This document shows, in pieces, positions 8,568-17,496 of a stretch of DNA of 64,000 nt; within the stretch, counting starts at the first letter, position 1; each line of letters starts with the position of its first letter. The notes beneath the pieces are model-generated. The model did not search any database and was not told the DNA's origin. It saw only the letters and a list, made by a program, of their open reading frames with translations. This stretch comes from Skermanella sp. TT6 (GTDB lineage: Bacteria; Pseudomonadota; Alphaproteobacteria; Azospirillales; Azospirillaceae): positions 3,932,001 to 3,996,000 of the forward strand of contig NZ_CP067420.1 of assembly GCF_016653635.2 (NCBI RefSeq), written 5' to 3'. The position numbers were made by a program, and so were the translations under genes.

Positions 8568-9604
8568 TGGGCACCGGCGGCGGGCCACTCGCCCTGACCA
8601 TGGGCGAGCCGTCGGGCATCGGCGGCGAATTGGCGCTGATAGCCTGGGCGGCAAGGCGGGACCGGTCGGTTCCGGCGTTCGTGCTGCTGGACGATCCCGC
8701 CCGGATCGAGGCGCTCGGCCGCCTCGTCGGCCTGCAGGTCCCGGTCGCCCCGGTGGGAGATCCGGCGGAAGCGGTCGCCGCGTTCGACCACGCGCTTCCG
8801 GTCCTGCCCGTCCCGCTGGACCATGCTGTGGTACCGGGGAAGCCCGACCCGGAGAACGGGGCCGCCGTCCTCGCCAGCATCGAGCGCGCAGTCATGCTGG
8901 TCCAGGCCGGCGCCTGCTCGGCCATGGTGACCAACCCGATCCAGAAGAGCGCGCTGTACCGGGCCGGCTTCGGCTATCCCGGCCATACCGAATACCTGGC
9001 CGCCCTGGCCGGAATGGTGACCGAGCCGGTGATGATGCTGGCGGGCGGCGGCCTGCGGGTCGTCCCGGTGACGATCCACCTGCCGCTGCGCGACGCGATC
9101 GACGCCCTGACCACCCAGGGGATCGTGCAGTGCGCGCGGGTGACCGCCGCCGCCCTGTCCGCGGACTTCGGGATCGAGAAACCCCGGCTCGCCCTGGCGG
9201 CGCTCAATCCCCATGCCGGCGAGGGCGGCACCTTGGGCACCGAGGAGATCGAGATCATCACCCCGGCGGCGACCGTGCTGAAGCGCGAGGGGTACGACGT
9301 GATCGGCCCGCTCCCCGCCGACACGCTGTTCCACGCCGCCGCCCGCAGGCGGTACGACGCGGTGCTTTGCATGTACCACGACCAGGCGTTGATCCCGCTG
9401 AAGACGGTGGATTTCGACACCGGGGTGAACATCACGCTGGGCCTGCCCTTCGTGCGGACCTCCCCGGACCACGGCACGGCCCTGGACATCGCCGGTACCG
9501 GTAAGGCCGGCCCCGCCAGCCTGATCGCGGCGCTGAAGACGGCCGTGGAAATGGCGGGCTTCCGCGCCGCGCGGCGGTACGTTCCAGAGCGCTGCGGGAG
9601 ATGA
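8567..9604 (+). CDS. pdxA: 4-hydroxythreonine-4-phosphate dehydrogenase
   Basis: NAD-dependent enzyme of the DXP-dependent pyridoxal 5'-phosphate pathway, acting with PdxJ. The family blocks are visible: the start [25 protein letters not shown] in the middle, and the C-terminal metal-binding region [11 protein letters not shown] followed by [20 protein letters not shown]. The length of 345 residues is normal. It is translationally coupled to surA (TGATG) and to rsmA (ATGA), which fits the conserved surA-pdxA-rsmA arrangement. Confidence 0.95.
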   Translation: MGTGGGPLALTMGEPSGIGGELALIAWAARRDRSVPAFVLLDDPARIEALGRLVGLQVPVAPVGDPAEAVAAFDHALPVLPVPLDHAVVPGKPDPENGAAVLASIERAVMLVQAGACSAMVTNPIQKSALYRAGFGYPGHTEYLAALAGMVTEPVMMLAGGGLRVVPVTIHLPLRDAIDALTTQGIVQCARVTAAALSADFGIEKPRLALAALNPHAGEGGTLGTEEIEIITPAATVLKREGYDVIGPLPADTLFHAAARRRYDAVLCMYHDQALIPLKTVDFDTGVNITLGLPFVRTSPDHGTALDIAGTGKAGPASLIAALKTAVEMAGFRAARRYVPERCGR

Positions 9605-10437
9605 GCCGGATCGACGACCTGCCGCCGCTCCGCGACGTCATAGCGCGCTTCGACCTGGGAGCCCGCAAGGCGCTCGGGCAGAACTTCCTGCTCGACCTGA
9701 ACCTGACGGGACGGATCGCCCGGGCGGCCGGCGACCTGGCCGGCGTCACGGTGGTCGAGGTCGGTCCCGGCCCCGGCGGATTGACGCGGGCCCTGCTGAA
9801 CACGGATGCCGCCGGGGTGGTCGCGATCGAACGCGATGCCCGCTGCATCACCGCGCTGGCCGATCTGGTGGAGGCGGCCGAGGGCAGGCTGCGGCTGGTC
9901 GAAGGCGACGCGCTGGAAGCCGCCGTCGAAGCCCTGGCCCCTGCCCCGCGCGCCATCGTCGCGAACCTGCCCTACAATGTCGCCACGCCGCTTCTGATCG
10001 GCTGGCTGCGCCGGATCGAGCGGTTCCGCAGCCTGACGCTGATGTTCCAGCGAGAGGTCGCCGACCGGCTGGCGGCGAAACCGGGCGGCAAGACCTATGG
10101 CAGGCTGTCGGTGATCGCGCAATGGCGGGCGGAGGTGCGTCCGCTGTTCAACCTGCCCGCCCGCGCCTTCACGCCGCCGCCGAAGATCGAATCGACGGTC
10201 GTGCAGCTCGTTCCGAGGCAGGCTCCGGAACCCGCCGAGTTCGAGGCTATGGAGGCGGTGACCGCCGCCGCCTTCGGCCAGCGCCGCAAGATGCTGCGGG
10301 CCAGCCTGAAGTCCCTGGGCGACGCCGAGTCGCTGATCGAGCGGGCGGGACTGGTGCCGACCCAACGCGCGGAGGAAATCCCCGTCGCCGGCTTCGCGGC
10401 CCTGGCGCGGGCATACCGGGAGCGCGTAGAGCGCTAG
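9601..10437 (+). CDS. rsmA: 16S rRNA (adenine1518-N6/adenine1519-N6)-dimethyltransferase
   Basis: SAM-dependent enzyme (KsgA) that dimethylates two adjacent adenines near the 3' end of 16S rRNA. Visible motifs are [10 protein letters not shown] near the N-terminus, the SAM site [12 protein letters not shown], and the catalytic NLPYNV. The C-terminal helical domain contains [14 protein letters not shown]. The length is 278 residues. The start overlaps pdxA by 4 bases. The final stop base also forms the first base of the palindromic repeat that follows. Confidence 0.96.
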   Translation: MSRIDDLPPLRDVIARFDLGARKALGQNFLLDLNLTGRIARAAGDLAGVTVVEVGPGPGGLTRALLNTDAAGVVAIERDARCITALADLVEAAEGRLRLVEGDALEAAVEALAPAPRAIVANLPYNVATPLLIGWLRRIERFRSLTLMFQREVADRLAAKPGGKTYGRLSVIAQWRAEVRPLFNLPARAFTPPPKIESTVVQLVPRQAPEPAEFEAMEAVTAAAFGQRRKMLRASLKSLGDAESLIERAGLVPTQRAEEIPVAGFAALARAYRERVER

Positions 10438-10576
10438 GGCTGTACCCGATCAGGTCGATCCGCCCGGGACAGCTGATCCGATGCGTTGCGCCATGGGCGC
10501 AACCTACGGCTCGCATCAACTCCGCCGTGCATCGAGCCGTAGGTTGCGCCCATGGCGCAACGCAGTGCGGCGAGTG
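10437..10576 (+). repeat. Palindromic interspersed element, copy 1 (MITE/REP-like)
   Basis: Two perfect 31-base inverted arms (10483-10513 and 10533-10563) enclose a 19-base loop. Each arm contains the shorter self-palindromic core TTGCGCCATGGGCGCAA. The left flank TACCCGATCAGGTCGATCC matches, in inverse orientation, the terminal repeat of the copy at 53051-53248. Homology to that copy runs to about 10576; the right terminal repeat is absent here. The element begins exactly at the last base of the rsmA TAG. It encodes no protein. Confidence 0.85.
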
Positions 10577-10616
10577 GAACGGCCGGCTGCGGAAACCGCG
10601 CCAGCGCGTGAAATCC

Positions 10617-11288
10617 TCAGAGGCCGTCCTGGAGCTGCCGGACGAAGTCGGCCAGACCGACCTGGCGCCGCCGCTTGAGGCGCTCGGCCTCGAGGATGGT
10701 CTGCACCTGCTGGACGCTTGACTCGATGTCGTGATTGACGATCACGTAGTCGTAGTCGAAATAGTGGCTCATCTCGTCCGACGCCTTGGCCATGCGGCCG
10801 GCGATCACCTCGGCGCTGTCCTGGGCGCGGGCATACAGCCGGCGCTCCAGTTCCTTGGCGGACGGCGGCAGGACGAAGACGCTGACCAGATCGTCCCGGG
10901 CGTTCTCGGCGAGTTGTTGGGTTCCCTGCCAGTCGATGTCGAACAGGATCTCCCGCCCTTTGGCAAGCGCCTGCTCGACCGGCTCCTTCGGCGTTCCGTA
11001 ATAGTTTCCGAAGACCCGCGCGTGCTCCAGCAGCTGGCGCTCGGCGACCATCTGCTCGAACCTCTCGCGATCGATGAAGTGATAGTCGACCCCGTCGACC
11101 TCCCCCGGCCGCATCGGGCGGGTGGTGACCGATACCGACATGGTCAGGCTGCTGTTGCGCTGAAGCATGCGGCGCGCGATCGTGGTCTTGCCGGCGCCCG
11201 ACGGCGACGACAGCACCAGCATCAGCCCGCGGCGTCCGATCTTGGCCGGGCCGGGTCCGGCTGGCTGCATGTCCATGGGTACGGTCAT
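10617..11288 (-). CDS. gmk: Guanylate kinase
   Basis: ATP:GMP phosphotransferase, an essential step in GTP/dGTP and (p)ppGpp supply. The P-loop SSPSGAGKTTIARRML is at about residues 28-43, followed by the GMP-binding segment VSVTTRPMRPGEVDGVDYHF and the lid/core block ILFDIDWQGTQQL. The length of 223 residues is slightly above average because of an N-terminal extension before RRGLMLVLS. It is translated from an ATG overlapping the yicC stop (ATGA), as in many proteobacteria. Confidence 0.95.
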   Translation of the reverse strand: MTVPMDMQPAGPGPAKIGRRGLMLVLSSPSGAGKTTIARRMLQRNSSLTMSVSVTTRPMRPGEVDGVDYHFIDRERFEQMVAERQLLEHARVFGNYYGTPKEPVEQALAKGREILFDIDWQGTQQLAENARDDLVSVFVLPPSAKELERRLYARAQDSAEVIAGRMAKASDEMSHYFDYDYVIVNHDIESSVQQVQTILEAERLKRRRQVGLADFVRQLQDGL

Positions 11289-12178
11289 TCGATGTTCTGT
11301 GCCTGCTCACGCAACTGTTCGATGGCGGCCTTGAGGGCGAGGCCGGTGCGGGTCAGCTCCACGTCGGACGACTTGGAGCACAGGGTGTTGGCTTCCCGGT
11401 TGAATTCCTGGCACAGGAAGTCGAGCTGCCGGCCAATCGCGCCACCCTTGGCCAGCATGTCGCGCGCGGCGGCCACGTGGGCACGCAGCCGGTCCAGCTC
11501 CTCGCGCACGTCGGCTCGGGCGATCAGGAGCGCCGCTTCCTGGGCCAGCCGCTCCTCGGTCAGGCTGGGCACCGCGTCCAGCAGGGCGGCGACCTGCCCG
11601 CGCAGCTTCTGCCGGAGCGCCTCCGGCTGGAGCGCCGCGCAGGCGGAGGCCTGGTCGGTCAACCGGGCGATCTCGTTCAGGTGCTGGTTGAGCACTTCCA
11701 CCAGCCGCGCCCCCTCCGCCAGCCGGACCGCGCCGAGACTGTCGAGCGCCTGCTGGAGGGTCGCCGCCATGGCGGCTTCGAGTCGCTCGCGGTCGTCGCC
11801 GAAATCGGCGTCCTCGACCGTCTCGACCACGCCCCGCACCGCGAGCAGCGAGTCCAGCCTCGGTTTCTCCGTCGTCCCGCCGAGTTCGCCGGCAAGGGCG
11901 ATGAGCTGGTCCAGCAGGTCGCGGTTGATCCGGACCTGATTCGGCGCGGCCGTCCGGGTGACCGCCAGGGACACGTTGACGCTGCCGCGGCGCACCCGCT
12001 GGGGAACGGAGGTCCGGGCGACCGGCTCCAGCGCGTCGAAGCCCGGCGCCAGCCGGCAGCGGAGGTCGAGGTTCCTGCTGTTGACGCTCTTGATCTCGAA
12101 GGTCCAGGCATACCCCTGGTCGCGCCCTTCGGCCCGGGCGAAACCAGTCATGCTGGCGACTTGTTGTTGAGCGCTCAA
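11285..12178 (-). CDS. yicC: YicC family endoribonuclease
   Basis: YicC/YloC-family protein of 297 residues. The N-terminal signature MTGFARAEG and the block EIKSVNSRNLDLRCRL are typical. The C-terminal DUF1732 part ends with GGAIGRQLDFLCQEFNREANTL and ELTRTGLALKAAIEQLREQAQNIE. E. coli YicC has been described as an endoribonuclease; the role in this organism is inferred. It is upstream of and overlaps gmk, a widely conserved pair. It is divergent from the SDR gene at 12284. Confidence 0.93.
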   Translation of the reverse strand: MSAQQQVASMTGFARAEGRDQGYAWTFEIKSVNSRNLDLRCRLAPGFDALEPVARTSVPQRVRRGSVNVSLAVTRTAAPNQVRINRDLLDQLIALAGELGGTTEKPRLDSLLAVRGVVETVEDADFGDDRERLEAAMAATLQQALDSLGAVRLAEGARLVEVLNQHLNEIARLTDQASACAALQPEALRQKLRGQVAALLDAVPSLTEERLAQEAALLIARADVREELDRLRAHVAAARDMLAKGGAIGRQLDFLCQEFNREANTLCSKSSDVELTRTGLALKAAIEQLREQAQNIE

Positions 12179-12283
12179 CGCTGCCTCGCTAGTACCGTTG
12201 GGTGGCCGCCGTTATACCCCTCGCATCCCTTGACAACAAGCGACACCCGCCTCCGCTCCGATCCCGACGCCCGGAAACACGTC

Positions 12284-13063
12284 ATGCGCGATCCCCGTAC
12301 GATCCTGATCACCGGCGCCTCCAGCGGCATCGGCGAAGCCCTGGCCGAAGCCTATGCCGGCCCCGCGACGATGCTGGTGCTGACCGGCCGCGACCGGACC
12401 AGGCTGGACGCGGTGGCGGCCCGCTGCTCCGCGCGCGGGGCCGATGTCCGGGCGACGGTTATCGACGTGACCGACCGCGAGGGCATGCGGCGGTGGCTGT
12501 CCGGGGTCGATGCCGTGTCGCCGATCGACCTGTGCATCGCCAATGCCGGCATCAGCGGCGGGACCGGCGGCGGTGACGGAAAGCGCGGCCGGGGCGAGAG
12601 CGAGGAGCAGGCCCGGCGCATCTTCTCGGTCAACCTGGACGGCGTGCTGAACACCATCCACCCGCTGATCGGCCCGATGACGGAACGCGGACGCGGCCAG
12701 CTTGGGCTGGTCAGCTCGCTTGCCGGATTCCACGGCTATCCTGGAGCCCCGGCCTACTGCGCCAGCAAGGCGGCGGTGAGGAGCTACGGCGAGTCGCTCC
12801 GGCTGGCGCTGCGGCCGAACGGCATCCAGGTCTCGGTGATCTGCCCCGGCTTCGTGCGCAGCCGTATCACCGACCGCAACCGCTTTCCGATGCCCTTCCT
12901 GATGGATGCCGACCGGGCGGCCCGGATCATCCGGCGCGGCCTGGAGCGCGACCGTGCCCGCATCGCCTTCCCGTTGCCGACATACTTCATGAGCTGGCTG
13001 GTCGGCGCCCTGCCCGCCGGGCTTGCCGACGTCCTTCTGGCTAGGACGCCGGCCAAGGAGTGA
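12284..13063 (+). CDS. SDR family oxidoreductase
   Basis: Classical short-chain dehydrogenase/reductase of 259 residues. The cofactor motif TGASSGIG is near residues 8-15, the NAG motif appears as IANAGISGG, the catalytic Ser lies in LVSSLAGFHG, and the catalytic pair is in YCASK. After IDLCIANAGISGG there is a Gly/Lys/Glu-rich insertion, unusual for the family. The C-terminal hydrophobic tail (FPLPTYFMSWLVGALPAGLADVLL) suggests membrane association, as in DltE-like SDRs. Substrate cannot be told. ATG 12284 is the only start next to the Rossmann motif. Confidence 0.85.
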   Translation: MRDPRTILITGASSGIGEALAEAYAGPATMLVLTGRDRTRLDAVAARCSARGADVRATVIDVTDREGMRRWLSGVDAVSPIDLCIANAGISGGTGGGDGKRGRGESEEQARRIFSVNLDGVLNTIHPLIGPMTERGRGQLGLVSSLAGFHGYPGAPAYCASKAAVRSYGESLRLALRPNGIQVSVICPGFVRSRITDRNRFPMPFLMDADRAARIIRRGLERDRARIAFPLPTYFMSWLVGALPAGLADVLLARTPAKE

Positions 13064-13072
13064 GCGGTGCGC

Positions 13073-14965
13073 TCAGGCGGCGCCGGCCGCCTCCGCCTCG
13101 GCGGTCTCCAGCGCTTCCAGCGCCTCCATCCAGGTGTCCTCGGCGGTGCCGAGCTTCTTCTGCACCTCGCCCAGGTCGATCTGGAGCTTGGTCACCTTGT
13201 CCGCCGGGCCGCTATAGAGGGCGGGATCGGCCAGCTTGGTCTCCAGTGCCTGCCGCTCGCGGGTCAGCCTGGCGATCAGCTTCTCGGCATCGTCCGCCTT
13301 GCGCTTGAGCGGCGCCAATGCTGCCCGCAGCTCGGCGGCGGCGCGGCGCTGGTCCTTCTTGCTGGGCCCGGCGTCGCGGTCGGCACCGTCCGAGCGGTCG
13401 GCCCGGCTCTTCTCCAGGAGAAGCTTGCGGTAGTCCTCCAGGTCGCCGTCATAGGGCCTGCAGGCGCCGCCGTCGACCAGCCACAGCCGGTCGGCGGTCA
13501 GCTCGATCAGGTGGGGGTCGTGGCTGATCAGGATCACCGCCCCCTCGAAGCCGTTGATCGCCTGGATCAGCGCCTGGCGGCTGTCGATGTCCAGGTGGTT
13601 GGTCGGCTCGTCGAGCATCAGGACATGCGGCGCGTCCCGGGTCATCAGGGCGAACAGGAGGCGGGCCTTTTCGCCCCCCGACAGCTTGCCGATCTGGGTG
13701 TCGGCCTTCTGCTGGGGAAAGCCGAAGCGGCCGAGATGGGCGCGGACCTTTTCGTCGACCACGTCCTTCATCCACAGCCGCGCCTGGGCGACCGCGGTCA
13801 GGTTGAGGTCCAGTTCCTCGGCCTGGTGCTGGGCGAAATAGCCGATCTTCAGCTTGCCGGACTTCCGCATCTCGCCCTTCAAGGGGGCGAGCCGGCTGGC
13901 CAGCAGCTTGACCAGGGTCGATTTGCCATTGCCGTTGGCGCCCAGCAGCGCGATCCGGTCGTCCAGGTCGATGCGCAGGTCCAGCCCGCGCAGGATCGGC
14001 TTGCCGTCGTAGCCGACATCGACGTCCTCGAGCTGGATCAGCGGCGGTGCCAGCGGCTCGGGCGACGGGAAGTCGAAACTGACGGTGTGATCCTCGACGA
14101 TGCTGACGATGGGCTCCATCCGCTCCAGCATCTTGATCCGGCTCTGGGCCTGCCGCGCCTTGGACGCCTTGTAGCGGAACCGGTCGATGTAGGACTGGAT
14201 ATGCTTTCGCTGGGCGATCTGCTTCGCCTGGTTGGCGGCCAGCCGCTCCAGGTTGGCGCGCCGGGTCCGCTCGAACTGGTCGTACCCGCCGGCATAGGAG
14301 ACCAGCTTGCCCTGGTCCAGGTGGACCGTGGTGGTCGGCACCTTGTTCAGCAGTTCGCGGTCGTGGCTGACCAGCAGGATCGTGTGCGGATAGTTCCGCA
14401 GGTAGTTCTCCAGCCAGATCGTCGCTTCGAGGTCCAGGTGGTTGGTCGGCTCGTCCAGCAGCAGCAGTTCCGGCTGGGCGAACAGCACGCCGGCCAGCGC
14501 CACGCGCATGCGCCAGCCGCCGGAGAAGTCGCTGCAAGGCCGGGTCTGCGCCTCCGCGTCGAAGCCCAGGCCCGACAGGATCTGGGCGGCGCGGGCCGGG
14601 GCCGAGTGGGCGTGGATGTCGGCCAGCCGGGTGTGGATCTCGCCGATGCGGTGCGGGTCGCGGGCGGTCTCCGCCTCGGCCAGCAGGGCCGTGCGCTCCA
14701 CGTCGGCGGCGAGCACCGTGTCGATCAGGCTGACGCCGCTGCTCGGCGCCTCCTGGGCGACGATGCCGAGGCGGGACTCCGCGGGCATGGTGATGGACCC
14801 GCCGTCCGGGGCCATCTGGCCGGCGATCAGGCGCAGCAGGGTCGTCTTGCCCGTGCCGTTGCGGCCGACCAGCGCGACGCGATGGCCCTTGGGAATGGCG
14901 ACGGTGGCGTGGTCGAAGATCACACGCCCGCCGAAGCGGAAAATCAGATCGTTGATGTGAAGCAT
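13073..14965 (-). CDS. ABC-F family ATP-binding protein (YheS/Uup-like)
   Basis: Soluble tandem-ATPase protein of 630 residues that would act on ribosomes rather than as a transporter. Two nucleotide-binding domains are visible: Walker A GRNGTGKTT with signature FSGGWRMR and LLDEPTNHLDLEA, then Walker A GANGNGKST with LSGGEKARLLFAL and LDEPTNHLDIDS. The inter-domain linker is rich in Arg/Lys/Gln (AKQIAQRKHIQSYIDRFRYK). A coiled-coil C-terminal domain starts after about residue 530. The first Met before the Rossmann-like strand is at 14965; the open frame continues upstream without family similarity. It is divergent from ndk and convergent with the SDR. Confidence 0.92.
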   Translation of the reverse strand: MLHINDLIFRFGGRVIFDHATVAIPKGHRVALVGRNGTGKTTLLRLIAGQMAPDGGSITMPAESRLGIVAQEAPSSGVSLIDTVLAADVERTALLAEAETARDPHRIGEIHTRLADIHAHSAPARAAQILSGLGFDAEAQTRPCSDFSGGWRMRVALAGVLFAQPELLLLDEPTNHLDLEATIWLENYLRNYPHTILLVSHDRELLNKVPTTTVHLDQGKLVSYAGGYDQFERTRRANLERLAANQAKQIAQRKHIQSYIDRFRYKASKARQAQSRIKMLERMEPIVSIVEDHTVSFDFPSPEPLAPPLIQLEDVDVGYDGKPILRGLDLRIDLDDRIALLGANGNGKSTLVKLLASRLAPLKGEMRKSGKLKIGYFAQHQAEELDLNLTAVAQARLWMKDVVDEKVRAHLGRFGFPQQKADTQIGKLSGGEKARLLFALMTRDAPHVLMLDEPTNHLDIDSRQALIQAINGFEGAVILISHDPHLIELTADRLWLVDGGACRPYDGDLEDYRKLLLEKSRADRSDGADRDAGPSKKDQRRAAAELRAALAPLKRKADDAEKLIARLTRERQALETKLADPALYSGPADKVTKLQIDLGEVQKKLGTAEDTWMEALEALETAEAEAAGAA

Positions 14966-15072
14966 GCCGGGGCTGGTGATAGCATGGCGGACGGGCGGTT
15001 TTGAAGGGACTGGAAACGGAAATCGCGATGGCGCCGTAAGGGGCGCCGGAAGCGTCCGTTGAAAAAGCCCCG

Positions 15073-15102
15073 TTGCTAACCCGGTCGATGCGCGTATATA
15101 AC
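15073..15102 (+). promoter_or_regulatory. Probable ndk promoter
   Basis: TTGCTA at 15073-15078 and TATATA at 15095-15100 are separated by 16 bases and lie about 40 bases before the ndk start. They match sigma-70-type spacing; no experimental support can be read from the sequence. Confidence 0.5.
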
Positions 15103-15140
15103 GCCGCGAATTTTGCGAGAGCACACAGGAGCCTTCCAAC

Positions 15141-15563
15141 ATGGCCGTCGAACGGACCTTGTCCATCATCAAGCCGGACGCGACCCGCCGGAACCTTACG
15201 GGCAAGATCAATGCCCGCTTCGAGGAAGCCGGGCTGCGGATCGTCGCGCAGAAGCGCATCCGCCTGACCAAGGAACAGGCGGAAAAGTTCTACGAGGTCC
15301 ATGCCGAGCGCTCGTTCTTCGGCGAGCTGGTCGACTTCATGATTTCGGGTCCCGTGGTGGTCCAGGTGCTGGAAGGCGAGAACGCCGTCCAGCGCAACCG
15401 CGACATCATGGGCGCAACCAACCCGGCGAACGCCGCCCCCGGCACGATCCGCAAGGACTTCGCCGAGTCGATCGAGGCCAACTCGGTCCACGGCTCGGAC
15501 AGCCCGGAGAACGCCGCCCGCGAGATCAAGTTCTTCTTCAGCAAGAGCGAGATCGTTCCCTGA
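15141..15563 (+). CDS. ndk: Nucleoside diphosphate kinase
   Basis: Transfers the gamma phosphate among nucleoside di- and triphosphates through a phospho-histidine. The 140-residue protein begins [14 protein letters not shown]. The block [18 protein letters not shown] is intact, and the catalytic His is H117 in NSVHGSD. A GGAG-containing Shine-Dalgarno and a good promoter precede it. It stands alone between a divergent ABC-F gene and a convergent FemAB-like gene. Confidence 0.97.
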   Translation: MAVERTLSIIKPDATRRNLTGKINARFEEAGLRIVAQKRIRLTKEQAEKFYEVHAERSFFGELVDFMISGPVVVQVLEGENAVQRNRDIMGATNPANAAPGTIRKDFAESIEANSVHGSDSPENAAREIKFFFSKSEIVP

Positions 15564-15600
15564 TACGGACCCCGGTCGGGAACTGACGGTATCGGGACGG

Positions 15601-16554
15601 TTAGACGTATCCGCCGACGAGGCGGAACGGCTGTCCGCCCATGCCGATCTTGAACCGGGCGATCCCCGGCGTCGTCTCGTTGATGCCGCCGAGGTCGAAG
15701 CCGGTATGGCCCCGGGCCTTCAGCCACAGCGCCGACTGCCACAGCAGCAGGTGATGGGCGCGCAAACCGCGTCCTTCCTCCCCGTTCCAGCCGACCTGAT
15801 AGGTCGCCGCGGCACCATGCCGCACCAGCAGCACGCCGGCGACCGGCCTGCCCTGGTGAACAGCCCTGAGCAGGACCGGCGGTGTCGATTCAGCCGACAG
15901 GTTATGCAGGACGCGCAGGAAGGCGGGTGACGGTCCGCGGTAGTTCCGCGCCATCTTGTCCTGCAGGTAAAGCTCCATCAGCCAGTCGAAATGGACGGCC
16001 GCCGTGTCGACCTCGACGGTAAGGCCGTTGCGTTCCGCCTGATGGAGCTTGTTGCGCCATTTGCGGTCCAGCCCGGCCCTCAGGGCGTCGGGTTCGGGAG
16101 CGAGGTCGAGCCAGACCGATTCGTACCCCTCCTCCCTCCGATGGAAGCCGGTCTCCGCAAGGCGCTTCCGCGCGGCCTCGCCGTCGATCATTTCGGGATG
16201 GAAGACGAGGGGCCGACCGCGCAGCAGGTGATAGCGGTCCCGGATCATGCGCAGGACCAGCTTCAGCATCTCACCCGGGATCTCGTCATAGATCCACAAC
16301 GGGCCGCGATAGATCCTGCAGGTGGTCAGGAACGGCAGCCAGCGCCTGGTCTGCACCTGGACCAGGCCGACCGGCTTGTTCTCGAAGCGGATGATGCCGA
16401 AATCGGCCTTCCATCCCTCGGTCTTGGCCAGCGCCAGGCCATATTGCCAGGACTGTAGCAGCGTCGGGCGCTTGCACCGGGCCAGCAGGGCATCCCACTG
16501 GGAGAAGGTGCAGTCGTTCCAATCAATGCGGAAGGGATTGAACGGGGGAGTCAT
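15601..16554 (-). CDS. FemAB/GNAT-fold (Acetyltransf_6-like) transferase
   Basis: A 317-residue protein of the FemAB/BioF2 type (double GNAT fold). Visible are the N-terminal strand-helix LLQSWQYGLALAKTEGW, the central KWRNKLHQAERNGLTVEV (a typical junction in FemAB-like proteins), and the C-terminal block GFDLGGINETTPGIARFKIGMGG. Such proteins transfer amino-acyl groups onto peptidoglycan, polysaccharide or lipids; the acceptor here is unknown. ATG 16554 is preferred, though a GTG at 16596 is open and neither start has a strong Shine-Dalgarno. It follows the small oxidase subunit gene. Confidence 0.78.
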   Translation of the reverse strand: MTPPFNPFRIDWNDCTFSQWDALLARCKRPTLLQSWQYGLALAKTEGWKADFGIIRFENKPVGLVQVQTRRWLPFLTTCRIYRGPLWIYDEIPGEMLKLVLRMIRDRYHLLRGRPLVFHPEMIDGEAARKRLAETGFHRREEGYESVWLDLAPEPDALRAGLDRKWRNKLHQAERNGLTVEVDTAAVHFDWLMELYLQDKMARNYRGPSPAFLRVLHNLSAESTPPVLLRAVHQGRPVAGVLLVRHGAAATYQVGWNGEEGRGLRAHHLLLWQSALWLKARGHTGFDLGGINETTPGIARFKIGMGGQPFRLVGGYV

Positions 16555-16608
16555 GGAACCGGGCGCGACCGCCGCGCTGTAGGAGACGGGCGCCACCCGG
16601 TCGAGGCG

Positions 16609-16755
16609 TCAGAGAAGGAAGATCGCCATGAGAACCAGGATGACAACGACGGCGATGGTGCCGTACTTCGTCAGCATGGTGAAAAGCTGATAGGTTTCCA
16701 AATGGGCGCGGAACTCTTCGTTCCGAAGATCGTCGTTATTGTCGGCCACGGCCAT
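16609..16755 (-). CDS. aa3-type cytochrome c oxidase subunit IV-like small protein
   Basis: A 48-residue protein. Its N-terminus is soluble and acidic (MAVADNNDDLRNEEFRAHLE). The pattern HLETYQLFTMLTKYGTIAVV leads into a single membrane helix ending VLMAIFLL. Both the layout and the TYxxF motif match the bacterial aa3-type oxidase subunit IV family (COX4_pro_2). GGAG lies two bases before the ATG. The main oxidase genes are not in the window. It sits between purN and the FemAB-like gene on the same strand. Confidence 0.72.
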   Translation of the reverse strand: MAVADNNDDLRNEEFRAHLETYQLFTMLTKYGTIAVVVILVLMAIFLL

Positions 16756-16842
16756 CTCCAACCTCTGCGCTGTTATTCGGTTTTCGGCGGTCCCGATTTA
16801 AGGGACGGCCGGTCGATTTACAAGCGCTATCCGCGATCGGAT

Positions 16843-17496
16843 TCATGCGGGAGGGTTCAGCACCGGCTCTTCCGCCAGGAGGGAGCCCTGGGACAGGACG
16901 ACCCGCTCCCCCTCGACTCGGGCCCTGCCCTCCGCGATCAGGCGAAGCGCCAGGGGATAGCACCGGTGCTCGGCAACCAGCACGCGGTCGCCCAGGGCGT
17001 GGGGGTCGTCCTCGGGCAGGACGGGGACCGCGGCCTGGACGATGATCGGTCCCTCGTCCATGGCGGGGCGGACGAAATGCACCGTGCAGCCGGTGAACTT
17101 GACGCCGGCCTCGATCGCCCGGGCATGGGTGTCGAGCCCCTTGAAGGACGGCAGCAGCGAGGGGTGGATGTTGATCAGCCGGTCGCGCCAGCGCTCGACG
17201 AAGTCGGCCGTCAGAAGCCGCATGAATCCCGCGAGGCAGACGAGCTCGACTCCGGCCGACCTCAGCGCCGAGTCCATCGCGGCCTCGAAGCCGGGCTTGT
17301 CGGCGAAATCCCGGTGACTGACCACCGATGCCGGGATGCCGGCCGTCCTGGCCCGTTCCAACCCGAAGGCATCGGCCTTGTTGGACAGCACCAGCACGAT
17401 CTCCGCCGGAAAGGAGGGATCGGCGCAGGCGTCGATCAGGGCCTGGAGATTGCTTCCGCGGCCCGAGATCAGGACGCCGACCTTCAGCCGTGCCAC
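16843..17496 (-). CDS. purN: Phosphoribosylglycinamide formyltransferase
   Basis: Third step of purine synthesis: transfers formyl from 10-formyl-THF to GAR. The 217-residue protein shows [11 protein letters not shown] near the N-terminus, the catalytic block [17 protein letters not shown] and [12 protein letters not shown] with its conserved Asp. The length is normal. The start overlaps the end of purM by 13 bases, so the two are co-translated, the common purM-purN arrangement. Confidence 0.96.
   Translation of the reverse strand: MARLKVGVLISGRGSNLQALIDACADPSFPAEIVLVLSNKADAFGLERARTAGIPASVVSHRDFADKPGFEAAMDSALRSAGVELVCLAGFMRLLTADFVERWRDRLINIHPSLLPSFKGLDTHARAIEAGVKFTGCTVHFVRPAMDEGPIIVQAAVPVLPEDDPHALGDRVLVAEHRCYPLALRLIAEGRARVEGERVVLSQGSLLAEEPVLNPPA

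Noticed and set aside
13449-15491. Long minus-strand open frame overlapping the ABC-F gene in another frame
   Set aside because: Translation is Arg/Pro/Gly-rich without motifs; the ABC-F frame carries all Walker and signature motifs.
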